Origin: Bacillota bacterium
GTDB lineage: Bacteria; Bacillota; Clostridia; Acetivibrionales; DTU013
Reading direction: 5' to 3'
Assembly (NCBI GenBank): GCA_023426125.1
Contig: JAFABI010000113.1
Span: 62,001 to 126,000, forward strand
DNA length: 64,000 nucleotides
Shown here: positions 1 to 7,594 of the stretch, in pieces
Layout: each line of letters begins with the position of its first letter
Position numbering within the stretch: the stretch's first letter is position 1
Notes under the pieces: generated by a model
Databases searched by the model: none
What the model was told of the DNA's origin: nothing
The model's input: the letters and a program-made list of their open reading frames with translations, nothing else
Translations under genes and position numbers: made by a program

Positions 1-404
1 TCTATGTGAAATTCGAAGGTAATTCCGCTGGTATTGTTGCGGGGACCGACGGCATGGCGTATCCTGTTCATCCTTTCTTCATCAAACATATACGCCAGCT
101 GCAGGCTTGCGCAGGTCTCCAGATAGATTTTCTCCCTGAGATTGGTCACCGGTCTTTGCATCTCGCATTTATGCAGGAAGCCGATGGCCCCCTTGCCGAT
201 TCTGTGAATATGGATGCAAGAGACAAAAACCGTCTTTGAACCCACCTGGGAGTCGGACCCGACCGATATCCGGTAGCAGCTGTCGGTATCGGCCTTGATA
301 AAGGCTTCAATCTCCTTGCAGACTTCCTCAAAGTTCAAGTTATCCTTTCTCAAACTTCTAAAAACGGTATTTTCGTCAAATTCAAGTGAATTACCAAGCA
401 GCAT
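1..404 (-). CDS. YkuK/DUF458 family protein, RNase H-like (3' part beyond window)
   Basis: The frame is open from ATG at 404 to the window edge, giving the first 134 residues; the gene continues past position 1. A ribosome binding site GGAGGG lies just upstream of the ATG. The segment NLNFEEVCKEIEAF followed by YRISVGSDSQVGSKTVFV is the pattern I know from the YkuK (DUF458) family, which is predicted to have a ribonuclease H-like fold; the Asp of GSDSQ would be a metal ligand in that fold. The family is widespread in Firmicutes and its cellular role is not settled. Family assignment is from recognised sequence pattern only. Confidence 0.72.
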   Translation of the reverse strand, partial: MLLGNSLEFDENTVFRSLRKDNLNFEEVCKEIEAFIKADTDSCYRISVGSDSQVGSKTVFVSCIHIHRIGKGAIGFLHKCEMQRPVTNLREKIYLETCASLQLAYMFDEERMNRIRHAVGPRNNTSGITFEFHI

Positions 405-435
405 GTTGTTATACCCTCCTGTTCCGGTTTTTGCA

Positions 436-581
436 TTTAGGAGCACCGGAAATATTACTTCCGGTTCTTTTCTGGGGAATGGAGCGGGCTGGTCGTAAGC
501 TAAAGCTTGCTGCTCGCCGATGCAGCCTACCAAGCGTAGTTCCCCGGAAAAGATTATCGGAAGTTATATTTTCGCCAGTGC
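436..581. repeat. 146-bp imperfect palindromic repeat, copy A
   Basis: This 146-base block matches the reverse complement of 61763-61908 at 143 positions. The two ends are themselves inverted: the left part with AATATTACTTCCG pairs with the right part with CGGAAGTTATATT, and inside that TTCTTTTCTGGGGAA pairs with TTCCCCGGAAAAGA. A small inner hairpin GTAAGCTAAAGCTTGC sits near the middle. It lies between the YkuK-like gene and the terminator of the UbiA operon and encodes no convincing protein. It is MITE-like or a structured intergenic element; no transposase gene is seen. Confidence 0.85.
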
Positions 582-651
582 CAATTCCCGGGGGCATCCG
601 GCCCTACCGGGTTTTCGTCAGCTTCTGTCCAAGTCATGCAAATGACTCTAA

Positions 652-690
652 CAAAAAAGTCCTGTGATAGAGACACCAATCACAGGACTT
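652..690 (-). terminator. Rho-independent terminator of the UbiA/GT-C operon
   Basis: On the minus strand the arms AAGTCCTGTGAT and ATCACAGGACTT (12 bp, perfect) enclose a 10-base loop and run into a T tract. It lies about 150 bases downstream of the stop at 842 in the right orientation. The rest of 582-841 shows no gene. Confidence 0.8.
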
Positions 691-841
691 CACATATGCA
701 TATTTTTAGAGACAACATGAGTACGAAATTCAAAGCAGCGCCGCCACCGTTTCCGACTCATAAAAATCCCTTCCTCTCAAGCATTATTGTTACTATATTA
801 TCACACCGGTGAAGGAAAATCAATAAAGCAAATTCTGCCAA

Positions 842-1741
842 TTACACAAAACCTACAATCACGATGCATGCAATGACCCATAGAACAATGTCAATAAGCA
901 GAGGCTTATCCTGCAAAAGGACCATTTCCGGGCTGCCGCCCATATCCCTGGCCGTCGCCAGGTATTGATAACGGAATATGCCATAGAGCACAAAAGGTAT
1001 GGTAAGCATCATATAGCTGGATTTCCCCGCTGAAAAAGTGTAAAGGGAATAGGACATGAGGGTGGTTGAAGTCACCACCGAAAGCATCCGGTCAATGAGC
1101 TCCGGCGTATACTCCTCCAGAATCCTTCGGTGATTGGCCGCATCCCCGGCTAAAACCCTGAGTTCATTTTTTCTTTTGATCAAAGCAAGGAAAAGTGCAA
1201 GCAAAGTTGTGCAAAGAATCAGCCAGGGAGATATCCATACCCTGATGACAAAAGCGCCGCCGGCCGTCCTGAGGACAAAGCCCATGGAAAGGATGATCAC
1301 ATCCAGTATGACAATGTTTTTCAACTTAATAGAATATGCAAATACCAGCGCGGTATATGCAAGCAACGTGTAGAAAAGTCCGGCATCCAGGTAAAATGCG
1401 GCGCTTAAGCAACCTGCAATGATCAGCAGGGCTACAGTCATTGCCCCGGTAATATTAAGCCGCCCCGAAGCAATCGGCCTTTTGCACTTGACGGGATGGT
1501 GCAGGTCCTTGTCCCTGTCGATAATATCGTTGATGATATATAAGGAACCGGATACCAGCGAAAAGAGGAAGAAAGCATAAACCACGCGCACTACGGAGTC
1601 CGGATTGAAAAAAGACCTGGAAAATATAAGCCCTGCAAATACAAAGCCGTTTTTCGTCCATTGTTTGGGACGCATCGAGCTTATAAATGCCTTTACTATT
1701 GCCCATATCGAGCTGCCGAAACCCTTCTTTGCATTCTCCAT
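842..1741 (-). CDS. UbiA-family prenyltransferase, decaprenyl-phosphate phosphoribosyltransferase-like
   Basis: A 299-residue integral membrane protein with about eight hydrophobic segments. The segment MRPKQWTKN near residue 23 and the metal/diphosphate motif NDIIDRDKD near residue 69, followed by HPVKCKRPIASG, are typical of the UbiA subgroup that transfers phosphoribose from PRPP to a polyprenyl phosphate (DPPR synthase). In actinobacteria that product leads to a lipid-linked arabinose donor; here the next step is unknown. It is the second gene of a two-gene operon, 14 bases after the GT-C-like protein, which fits a lipid-linked sugar pathway acting across the membrane. A spaced AGGGG motif precedes the ATG. 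A plain UbiA aromatic prenyltransferase is less likely because of the KQWTKN signature. Confidence 0.82.
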   Translation of the reverse strand: MENAKKGFGSSIWAIVKAFISSMRPKQWTKNGFVFAGLIFSRSFFNPDSVVRVVYAFFLFSLVSGSLYIINDIIDRDKDLHHPVKCKRPIASGRLNITGAMTVALLIIAGCLSAAFYLDAGLFYTLLAYTALVFAYSIKLKNIVILDVIILSMGFVLRTAGGAFVIRVWISPWLILCTTLLALFLALIKRKNELRVLAGDAANHRRILEEYTPELIDRMLSVVTSTTLMSYSLYTFSAGKSSYMMLTIPFVLYGIFRYQYLATARDMGGSPEMVLLQDKPLLIDIVLWVIACIVIVGFV

Positions 1742-1755
1742 TTGATTAGAATCCC

Positions 1756-3408
1756 CTATTTCTTAATTCTGTAAACAGTGCCATCCTCGTATTCCTCAAT
1801 GATTTCCAGTGTATACAGTTTCCCTATGTCTTCAATTCCATAAATTGTTGAAGAGACGCTGTTCTTAAACCAGACGATACTTGAACACGCATCCTTTTCC
1901 ACTGCTTTTTTAAATTGCTCCAGGCCATACATGTCCGGCCCCAGCAACTTGGGGGGATAATAGGTCCGGACGCCGGAAAGAGCGCTTACCATATCGGCGC
2001 TGTTGCTGTAATATGTACAATCCTGCGGATTCTGCCGCACATAGGCTACCAGCCTGCTCTCCTGCAGAGCTTTTGTGGAATAGCCTCCCGCTCCCTTTGC
2101 GGAATAGCCTGAAACCGCGGCAACGGTATTAAGCGCCGGATAAAGCAGGAAGAGTGCCAACAGTATTATTGCACCTTTTTGCAGGTAAGAATTCATCGAC
2201 CGCGCAAATTTCCCGTACAAAAAATTCAGGGCAAAAATGAAAACCAGCAGGAACGGCATATAAAGCGGTACAAGGTATCGGCTGTTGATGGGCTCAAAAA
2301 GCACCTTTGTGGCGGAAGCCAGCAGGTAAGCCGTATAGATGAAAGCAAACGCCGTCATGAATAGAACCGTATAATTGCTGCCAACCAGTTCCTTCCTTTG
2401 CCCGTTATTGGAAAGGAGTCCCGATTTTTGTTCCTTATCCGTCCTTTCAATCAGCTTGTATAAAAACACTAATAGGAAGATTATTATAACAATTGCGGGA
2501 ATCAGGACGGTAAAAGCCATGAGGACCGGTATTATTTGGGGCGGGATCATCCCGCTTAGCAATGCATCGGGAGTGACCCAGGCGTAAACGGACAACAACG
2601 ATCTTTTTATATTCAGCCTCAGTCCGTAAGTAGACGGAAGCCTGACGCCAAGCAGCGTGGATGATACGATGTAATTCCTGGCAACCCATAGTGTAAAAGG
2701 CAGGCAGGAAATGACGCCGAAGATGAAAGTGTCCCGGACTTTCGCAAGAAATACCTTTTCCATGCCTTTGGAAAGTGATTTGTCCCGGGGATTGCCATTC
2801 CCAGTGCTCCGGAATAGAAGAAACAGCGCAGCAGCCAATACGATGGTTACTCCCGCATACCTGTCCAGGCACGCAAGGGCGGCGAAAACTCCCGCCGTCA
2901 CAAGAAACGTATGGCGTCGGGTTTTGATGAATTTTTCAAAGTAAATGTAAAAAAGGATAAAAAACAGGATAAACAGGGTTTCCGTCCACAAATACCTGGA
3001 TACCTGGAGGAGCGGAAGTGAAAAAACAAGCAGAACCGTACCGAAAATAGCAAAAAACTTATAGTTTAGCCTTGAATAAAGCCAGTATCCGGTAATCACG
3101 ATGATCAATCCATGGGCGGCCGCATTTATGGCGCCGGAAGCTTCAAGATGCCCTATCCCAAGGATCCCGGCAGCTGCCAGCAGGATGGGATATAAGGGAG
3201 GCCATTGGATAAACGGACTGGGATAGCCGAAATACTCAAAGCCTTTTCCTTCCAGCAGGCTTTTGGCAGCAAAAATGTAAGCGGCGGAGTCGTGGGTCAG
3301 GCCAGGGCCGAAAAGCGAAATAGAAGCAATCACAAGGCCTGCACCGGTAAGGCCGGCCAGAACCAGGAACACATATAAAGGCACAGGGTATCTCAAAGCA
3401 GTTTTCAT
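1756..3408 (-). CDS. GT-C fold (GT39-like) membrane glycosyltransferase
   Basis: About 550 residues with an N-terminal membrane segment, an early extracytoplasmic loop (GPGLTHDSAAYIFAAKSLLEG), roughly ten further hydrophobic helices and a soluble C-terminal domain of about 130 residues. The acidic residue in the first loop followed by an aromatic stretch and PPLYPILL is the usual layout of GT39/PMT-type lipid-phosphate-sugar transferases (GT-C). The start is set at ATG 3408 (MKTALRYPVPLY), with GGGAGA about ten bases before it; TTG 3432 and ATG 3426 are in frame upstream. It is the first gene of an operon with the DPPR-synthase-like protein, suggesting it uses a polyprenyl-linked sugar made by that branch. 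The acceptor cannot be deduced. Confidence 0.7.
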   Translation of the reverse strand: MKTALRYPVPLYVFLVLAGLTGAGLVIASISLFGPGLTHDSAAYIFAAKSLLEGKGFEYFGYPSPFIQWPPLYPILLAAAGILGIGHLEASGAINAAAHGLIIVITGYWLYSRLNYKFFAIFGTVLLVFSLPLLQVSRYLWTETLFILFFILFYIYFEKFIKTRRHTFLVTAGVFAALACLDRYAGVTIVLAAALFLLFRSTGNGNPRDKSLSKGMEKVFLAKVRDTFIFGVISCLPFTLWVARNYIVSSTLLGVRLPSTYGLRLNIKRSLLSVYAWVTPDALLSGMIPPQIIPVLMAFTVLIPAIVIIIFLLVFLYKLIERTDKEQKSGLLSNNGQRKELVGSNYTVLFMTAFAFIYTAYLLASATKVLFEPINSRYLVPLYMPFLLVFIFALNFLYGKFARSMNSYLQKGAIILLALFLLYPALNTVAAVSGYSAKGAGGYSTKALQESRLVAYVRQNPQDCTYYSNSADMVSALSGVRTYYPPKLLGPDMYGLEQFKKAVEKDACSSIVWFKNSVSSTIYGIEDIGKLYTLEIIEEYEDGTVYRIKK

Positions 3409-3506
3409 ACCGGTAGCATCTCCCATTTCCAAACTACTATTAAATATACCCTACCGTACCCCGTCCGTCAATACAGGATCCGATGCTGCCTAACAGCCTG
3501 CCCATA

Positions 3507-3770
3507 ATGCGACAGGGGACGGTTCTCTGTCGCATGTTTGTCATTGCTGTGAAATTCCTATCGTGTAGGGACGCGCATTGCGCGTCCGCAAATGCAATCT
3601 GCGTCAAACAGCTGCCGGACGGCTGATGGCCGCCTCTACAACCGAGTTTCCACACTGGTGCTGTGTTCCCATGTGTGTCACTGCGAGGAGCCTGCGACGC
3701 GGCAATCTCGGCTTCCAATCAGGATCACACCGTTGAGATTGCCGCGCTCCACTGCGATCCGCTCGCAATG
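3507..3770. repeat. Cluster of intergenic palindromic repeats
   Basis: This 420-base gap between divergent loci carries three different palindromes and no gene I can support. At 3507-3535 ATGCGACAG pairs with CTGTCGCAT around GGGGACGGTT. At 3569-3587 GGACGCGC pairs with GCGCGTCC around ATT. At 3678-3770 TCACTGCGAGGAG and GGCAATCTC pair imperfectly with GAGATTGCCGCG and GCTCGCAATG. The second and first types recur at 62176-62300, and relics occur near 14995 and 63040. They resemble short repeats scattered in many bacterial genomes. Confidence 0.7.
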
Positions 3771-3853
3771 GCACACGCTTAGTTCGTATACTCCTACAAT
3801 TTGCAGCCATGGATGGCACTCGCGAATCGCCCCCTGCGCCTGCGGCATTTCTG

Positions 3854-4078
3854 CTACAGCATGCTGTCGATCCGGCTTTTGTCAAAGCCTACGATGATCG
3901 TCCCGTCAAAATCGATGACCGGCACGCCCCGCTGGCCGGATTTATTGACCATTTCCACAGCCGCATTTTTATCGGCGGATACGTCGATGCTTTCATACCT
4001 GACATTCTTTGAATCAAGGTACCTTTTTGCCATGCCGCAATACGGGCAGGAAGGTGTGGTATAAACTTTCACATACAT
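3854..4078 (-). CDS. Glutaredoxin-like protein (NrdH/Cp9 type)
   Basis: 74 residues with the redox motif CPYC at residues 11-14 (MYVKVYTTPSCPYCGMAKRY) and the cis-proline segment RGVPVIDFDGTIIVGFD, which together define the short glutaredoxin/NrdH fold. It is a cytoplasmic dithiol carrier. It lies 174 bases downstream of, and codirectional with, a thioredoxin-reductase-like flavoprotein. In clostridia such a reductase is known to reduce a small glutaredoxin (the Cp34/Cp9 pair of C. pasteurianum), so the flavoprotein is the likely partner. That partnership is an inference from neighbourhood. Confidence 0.88.
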   Translation of the reverse strand: MYVKVYTTPSCPYCGMAKRYLDSKNVRYESIDVSADKNAAVEMVNKSGQRGVPVIDFDGTIIVGFDKSRIDSML

Positions 4079-4252
4079 CAGTCAGTCTCCTCCAAAACGC
4101 ATAAATTTGCACCTCACAAGACTGCCCCCGGGAAAATCCTGCGAATAACCTCCCGTGTTTCAATACGAGCCCTGCCATCCTAAATATTGGTCCTTTAAAC
4201 CGTTTGCCATCAAAAGCATCCTGTTTAGGAGCCATAGCATCAACCACAGCAC

Positions 4253-5125
4253 TTACAAGCTCCTCACATATTCTACGATGGCCTTGCCGGCTACGGCGCC
4301 CTGGCCTACTGCGACAGAAACCTGCTTTAGCTCCGCTGCGCAGTCGCCTGCCGCAAATACGCCTTCCAGATTCGTCTGCTGTTTTCTATCCACTACGACG
4401 GTACTCCCGTCGGCCAGAATTCCCATCTTTCTTGCAAAATCCAGCGTGGAAGCACTGTCATAGGCAACAAACAATCCGTCCAGTTCCTCGCTTGTACCGT
4501 CATTAAAATGGATTCTTTGAAGGAATTCTCCCCCGTCTATCTTTACGACAGGCCTGGTATTAACCCTGAATTGCCTGGCCGTCTCCTTGAAAGCTTCGCT
4601 GATTTCCAGCTCTCTTCCATTTGTATAAATGACGATGTCTCTGGTATTTGCAAGAAGGTCGCTGGCCTCATGCACCGCATAATCCTTAAAGCCCAGGACG
4701 CCCACTTTCAGATTGTTATAGAAAAAACCGTCACAGGTGGCGCAGTAGCTTACGCCTTTTCCTTCAAATTCCGTCAGGTTCCCGATTTTAACCTTTTTCT
4801 GCGGCTGGCCCGTTGCCAGCAAGATTGCTTTCGCCATGTATACCTGTTTTGAGGCCGTCACCTTGAAATAATCCTCTTTTTCCAGCGCAATCACCTCATC
4901 CTCCACGATCTCGGCCCCCAGCCTTTGCGCCTGTTGTTCAGCCGCAGAAAGCAGCTGCTCGCCGGAAATCGAACTGGAAAAGCCGAAATAGTTATCCACC
5001 TTGTCGGCTTTCAAAAGCCTGCTGTCATATTTTCCTATGACCAGGGTCTTCAAATTCGCCCTGACGGTATAAAGTGATGCCGATAAGCCTGCCGGTCCTC
5101 TACCGATTATTATTGCATCATACAT
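4253..5125 (-). CDS. Thioredoxin reductase-like FAD/NAD(P) oxidoreductase
   Basis: 290 residues. An N-terminal FAD-binding motif GRGPAGLSASLYTVRANL (residues 8-25), the redox-active CATC in YCATCDGFF near residue 130, and a C-terminal FAD motif GVFAAGDCAAELKQVSVAVG (about 255-274) place it in the low-molecular-weight thioredoxin reductase family. The nucleotide-binding segment (LKVGVLGFKDYAVHEASDLL) lacks the canonical GxGxxA loop: G, F, K and D replace it, so nucleotide use may be unusual, as in clostridial ferredoxin-linked or glutaredoxin-linked relatives. AGGAG precedes the ATG, and a sigmaA-like promoter lies at 5245-5274. Confidence 0.83.
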   Translation of the reverse strand: MYDAIIIGRGPAGLSASLYTVRANLKTLVIGKYDSRLLKADKVDNYFGFSSSISGEQLLSAAEQQAQRLGAEIVEDEVIALEKEDYFKVTASKQVYMAKAILLATGQPQKKVKIGNLTEFEGKGVSYCATCDGFFYNNLKVGVLGFKDYAVHEASDLLANTRDIVIYTNGRELEISEAFKETARQFRVNTRPVVKIDGGEFLQRIHFNDGTSEELDGLFVAYDSASTLDFARKMGILADGSTVVVDRKQQTNLEGVFAAGDCAAELKQVSVAVGQGAVAGKAIVEYVRSL

Positions 5126-5244
5126 AGAAACCTATTCTCCTTTTCATTCTATTATCCCAAACCTATTCAAGCGTAAATCCCCACATTCTTCCAATCAATT
5201 GATCATCTGCATCGCTTTTTATAACTTTTTTGTCGCCTCGTTAT

Positions 5245-5274
5245 ATTATATACTTTATACCAACTTTTTCTCAA
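5245..5274 (-). promoter_or_regulatory. SigmaA-type promoter of the thioredoxin reductase-like gene
   Basis: On the minus strand TTGAGA (5269-5274) and TATAAT (5245-5250) are separated by 18 bases, about 120 bases upstream of the start codon. Confidence 0.5.
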
Positions 5275-5326
5275 ATAAATACAAATTCGTCAAGCCCTAT
5301 CCTCTCATTTTTTGCTTCACGGTGTA

Positions 5327-5354
5327 ACAACCAAAAAGCAAGCCTCATATTATG
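5327..5354 (+). promoter_or_regulatory. Possible sigmaK-like promoter upstream of the small-protein cluster
   Basis: ACA (5327-5329), 16 bases, then CATATTATG (5346-5354). This is close to the mother-cell sigmaK pattern ACA-N16-CATANNNTA. It is 35 bases before the start of the first small gene. Such short patterns occur by chance; the support is that the cluster ends next to a spore gene. Confidence 0.3.
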
Positions 5355-5388
5355 TTAATAGTAGACCGGAATGCCGGAGGTGGGTTTA

Positions 5389-5574
5389 ATGTCAAAGGAA
5401 TTTTGCAGGAAAAATGATTGCGGGTTATTGTTTTTTATCCTGGTGTTTTTGCTATTATTCTATGATAATAGCGCTCTTGCCATATTTTCAACCGGCAAGC
5501 GTGGGATAAATACATGCAAAGGCGACAGCAGCCTGCTGTTCTTCATCCTTGTATTTCTTGAGCTGTTTTATTAA
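5389..5574 (+). CDS. Small hydrophobic protein with duplicated LLFFILVFL segment
   Basis: 61 residues, starting at ATG 5389 after GGAGGTG; an in-frame ATG at 5371 has no such site. The sequence is an internal duplication: a short polar stretch with a Cys then LLFFILVFLLLFYDN, and again a Cys/Lys/Asp stretch then LLFFILVFLELFY at the very end. Each hydrophobic unit could form one membrane helix. I know similar very short LLFFILVFLLLF-type proteins from clostridial genomes, where they often sit near spore coat or sporulation genes, but none with a proven function. First member of a codirectional run of small genes ending before sleB. Confidence 0.6.
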   Translation: MSKEFCRKNDCGLLFFILVFLLLFYDNSALAIFSTGKRGINTCKGDSSLLFFILVFLELFY

Positions 5575-5918
5575 AGTACGGGGACACACCCGCAGGAAGA
5601 AGGAGGCGCGGGCACGAGCAAGAGGTATTCCTCACGGTTCCAGGGAATGTCCCCGTTTGAAAATGAGAAAGACCGGGCGTCGAAGAATGCCCTTTTTCGC
5701 AATAAGCCTGTATGACACCCCCGGTCCGGGGGCTGTGTGACTTAGAAACGTCCCCTTCCGAATCTGCCGGTTCCGGAATAAGCAAATTCGGAAGGCGTCA
5801 TTCAGGACTGACCTGTCCTTTTTTCCCCTGTCCGTTTTATTTTTATCCAAACAATGTCACAATACAATTGCATCCTACATAGAATATAACTACATATACC
5901 AGGTTGGGAGGTATCTCC
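5575..5918 (+). other. Structured 344-base intergenic region
   Basis: No gene is supported here. It holds several inverted repeats: ACGGGGACA (5579-5587) facing TGTCCCCGT about 60 bases later; CCCCCGGTCCGGGGG at 5718-5732; and CCTTCCGAAT facing ATTCGGAAGG at 5754-5795. A short terminator follows at 5804-5824. The GGGGACA palindrome resembles the GGGGACGGTTC repeats at 3507 and 62240. Confidence 0.55.
5804..5824 (+). terminator. Short terminator after the first small gene
   Basis: AGGAC and GTCCT enclose a six-base loop and are followed by a T tract. It would separate 5389-5574 from 5919-6149. Confidence 0.5.
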
Positions 5919-6149
5919 ATGGACTTTCCGGGAAATATCCTTGAAGGGGTTTCCCGTTTTCTTGGCGACGACGGAGACGAAATTCTTTTGTATGTGATTG
6001 TTTTTTTGTTCTTCTTCCTTGCCGGAAACCGGGATGGAAAGAATCCGGACAATGAAGCGATATCCGGCAGCGGGATCCCGGTTATTCTAATCATCATCTT
6101 CCTGTTTTTTTTCCTGAATAACAGTGAGGACAAAAAATTTCTTACATAA
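5919..6149 (+). CDS. Small two-helix membrane protein
   Basis: 76 residues starting at ATG 5919 with GGGAGG eight bases upstream; the in-frame TTG at 5904 is not needed. A short amphipathic N-terminus (MDFPGNILEGVSRFLGDDGD) is followed by two hydrophobic stretches, ILLYVIVFLFFFLAG and IPVILIIIFLFFFL, separated by about 19 polar residues. The tail is charged. The pattern of acid residues before a phenylalanine-rich helix is shared with the neighbour at 5389, so they are probably one family. Function unknown; a spore coat or forespore-membrane protein is a reasonable guess from context. Confidence 0.6.
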   Translation: MDFPGNILEGVSRFLGDDGDEILLYVIVFLFFFLAGNRDGKNPDNEAISGSGIPVILIIIFLFFFLNNSEDKKFLT

Positions 6150-6187
6150 AAATCTATTTAAAATATAAATATGAAGGGACGGATTCT

Positions 6188-6508
6188 ATGTCAAACGCAT
6201 TTAACAAAAAGCTGGCAGACATCCTGGGCAAAATGGATGAAAAGGTTCTCCAGGCAAAGATCAACACTGCCCTGGACATGTTGAAAAACGGAAATAGCGA
6301 GGAACTGGCGAAAAAAATCAACAAGATGGATAAAAATGATCTGCTTTCCAAAATCAACGAACTGGACGAACAAAAGCTGAAGGAACTGAACATCAACAAA
6401 ACCGAGATCCGGCAAAAGGTCGGCGAAGCAGACTTCAATAACTTGAAAAAGGTTCTTGGCGAACACGGGGATGAAATAATAAATAAATTAAAAGACATTA
6501 TTAAATAA
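6188..6508 (+). CDS. Small charged helical protein of unknown function
   Basis: 106 residues, 25% Lys and Glu/Asp rich, with no membrane segment. It is built from heptad-like amphipathic units (KLADILGKMDEKVLQAKINT, KKINKMDKNDLLSKINELDE, LNINKTEIRQKVGEADFNNL) and is probably all-alpha. AGGGACGG about ten bases before the ATG is the likely ribosome binding site. It follows the 5919 gene by 38 bases, so the two are probably cotranscribed. I know uncharacterised clostridial proteins of this look but no function. Confidence 0.6.
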   Translation: MSNAFNKKLADILGKMDEKVLQAKINTALDMLKNGNSEELAKKINKMDKNDLLSKINELDEQKLKELNINKTEIRQKVGEADFNNLKKVLGEHGDEIINKLKDIIK

Positions 6509-6550
6509 ATCGTGAATATATTTTAACTATACGATGTAGCTATGCATATG

Positions 6551-6612
6551 GGAACAACGATGATTTTTGCAGCTAACCTGACAAAAGATAAGTGCAAAAA
6601 CTTGTTGTTCTA
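6551..6612. repeat. Inverted repeat between two small genes
   Basis: GAACAAC and TTTTTGCA on the left face TGCAAAAA and GTTGTTC on the right, with a central loop of about 24 bases. It lies in the 154-base gap before the gene at 6663 and might be a regulatory hairpin. It has no T tract suited to a plus-strand terminator directly after the stem. Confidence 0.4.
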
Positions 6613-6662
6613 AATTTTTATGCAATGGATTGATCCGTTCTATGTTTGTGGAGGAATTGACG

Positions 6663-7043
6663 ATGAGTGACGATATGAACAAAAAAATTCAACAAATCGC
6701 AGAATTGCTCGGCCAGGAGACGATGCCGGACAATGTGAAAAGCCTGCTGTCAGTGCTTGCAGGTTCCCTTGAAAAAAAGGAAAGCGAGCCGCCGGCGCCC
6801 AAGTTGGAAGATGAGCCGGCAAAAGAAGAAAAACCGGTTCCCGCTGAAACCTCCAATGAGCCGGAAATACTTAACAGGGCGAAAAAACTGGCCGGAAGCC
6901 TCTCCGGAAATGATCCCAGGATAAACCTGCTGATGGCCATCAAACCCTTTATGAACAATAAGCGGCAGAAAAAAATCGGCAATTGTATTCAATTACTACA
7001 AATGTCCAGCGTTGCAAGACTTTTAGACAATCAAGACAAATAG
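6663..7043 (+). CDS. Small conserved protein with Pro/Glu-rich linker
   Basis: 126 residues from ATG 6663, chosen because GGAGG lies nine bases upstream; an in-frame ATG at 6630 lacks a site. The N-terminal 40 residues form an amphipathic helix region (NKKIQQIAELLGQETMPDNV), the middle 45 are a Pro/Glu/Lys-rich disordered linker, and the C-terminus (DPRINLLMAIKPFMNNKRQK) is basic and helical. This C-terminal pattern, a short INLL-AIKPF block followed by conserved basic residues, recurs in uncharacterised proteins of spore-forming clostridia. It probably forms an operon with the gene at 7056 (12-base gap). Confidence 0.6.
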   Translation: MSDDMNKKIQQIAELLGQETMPDNVKSLLSVLAGSLEKKESEPPAPKLEDEPAKEEKPVPAETSNEPEILNRAKKLAGSLSGNDPRINLLMAIKPFMNNKRQKKIGNCIQLLQMSSVARLLDNQDK

Positions 7044-7055
7044 GGGGTATGGAAA

Positions 7056-7394
7056 ATGCCGTACAGAAGACCGCCTCAAAATACCAAACGCTTTCTTCCT
7101 CCGCTGCTGCCTTTTACCGTCACACCGAGAAGATCCTCACCTTCGCCCTACCCCAACCAGGGCTACCATAAGGATTATCTTGATATACCGCTGCCAAATG
7201 AGCAGGAGTATGGCCCTTACCCCTACCCTGAGGAGAAGCGAATACTGCCCGGTTTGTCTGCTGTTGTTGACTTTGTGAGAGAACACATACATATTGAAGA
7301 ATTGATATTGATCGGCCTCATTGTCCTGTTGCTGGAGGATTCCATGGAAGATAATCTGCTTCTCATCCTCCTGTTCTACATATTGATTTTTTAA
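7056..7394 (+). CDS. Proline/tyrosine-rich protein with hydrophobic tail, possible spore coat protein
   Basis: 112 residues. The first 65 are rich in Pro, Arg and Tyr (PYRRPPQNTKRFLPPLLPF, EQEYGPYPYPEEK). The rest is a hydrophobic region in two blocks, ELILIGLIVLLLEDSMEDN and LLLILLFYILIF, ending at the stop. This block structure, an acidic DSMEDN hinge between two leucine/isoleucine helices, matches the small neighbours and is reminiscent of clostridial coat or YjcZ-like peptides. It ends 70 bases before a strong terminator and 200 bases before sleB. Function unproven. Confidence 0.6.
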   Translation: MPYRRPPQNTKRFLPPLLPFTVTPRRSSPSPYPNQGYHKDYLDIPLPNEQEYGPYPYPEEKRILPGLSAVVDFVREHIHIEELILIGLIVLLLEDSMEDNLLLILLFYILIF

Positions 7395-7460
7395 TATGTT
7401 CCAAAAGTAAGCTTCCAATAGGAACGGCCATTGATCACCAGCCTATGGAAATAACTGTCT

Positions 7461-7485
7461 GGCGGCCAATGGCCGCCCGCTTTTT
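7461..7485 (+). terminator. Terminator of the small-protein cluster
   Basis: GGCGGCC and GGCCGCC around AAT, then CGCTTTTT. A GC-rich perfect hairpin at the right place after the 7394 stop. Confidence 0.8.
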
Positions 7486-7594
7486 ATAGCACGGCGTTTT
7501 TTTACACGCCCCAAGCGCATTTCACTTTCTTGAGGAATAATTTTAACACAAATACAAAAAATAACCTCAAACCCAACGAGAAGGAGTATGCGCT

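Noticed and set aside
436..581. Repeat A as a CRISPR-like or riboswitch element
   Set aside because: There is no array of regularly spaced repeats, and a near-identical copy occurs upstream of an unrelated gene in the opposite orientation, which fits a mobile element better than a riboswitch.
4014..4247. Open frame of 77 codons on the minus strand overlapping the glutaredoxin gene
   Set aside because: It overlaps the glutaredoxin in another frame, has no recognisable domain and no good ribosome binding site.
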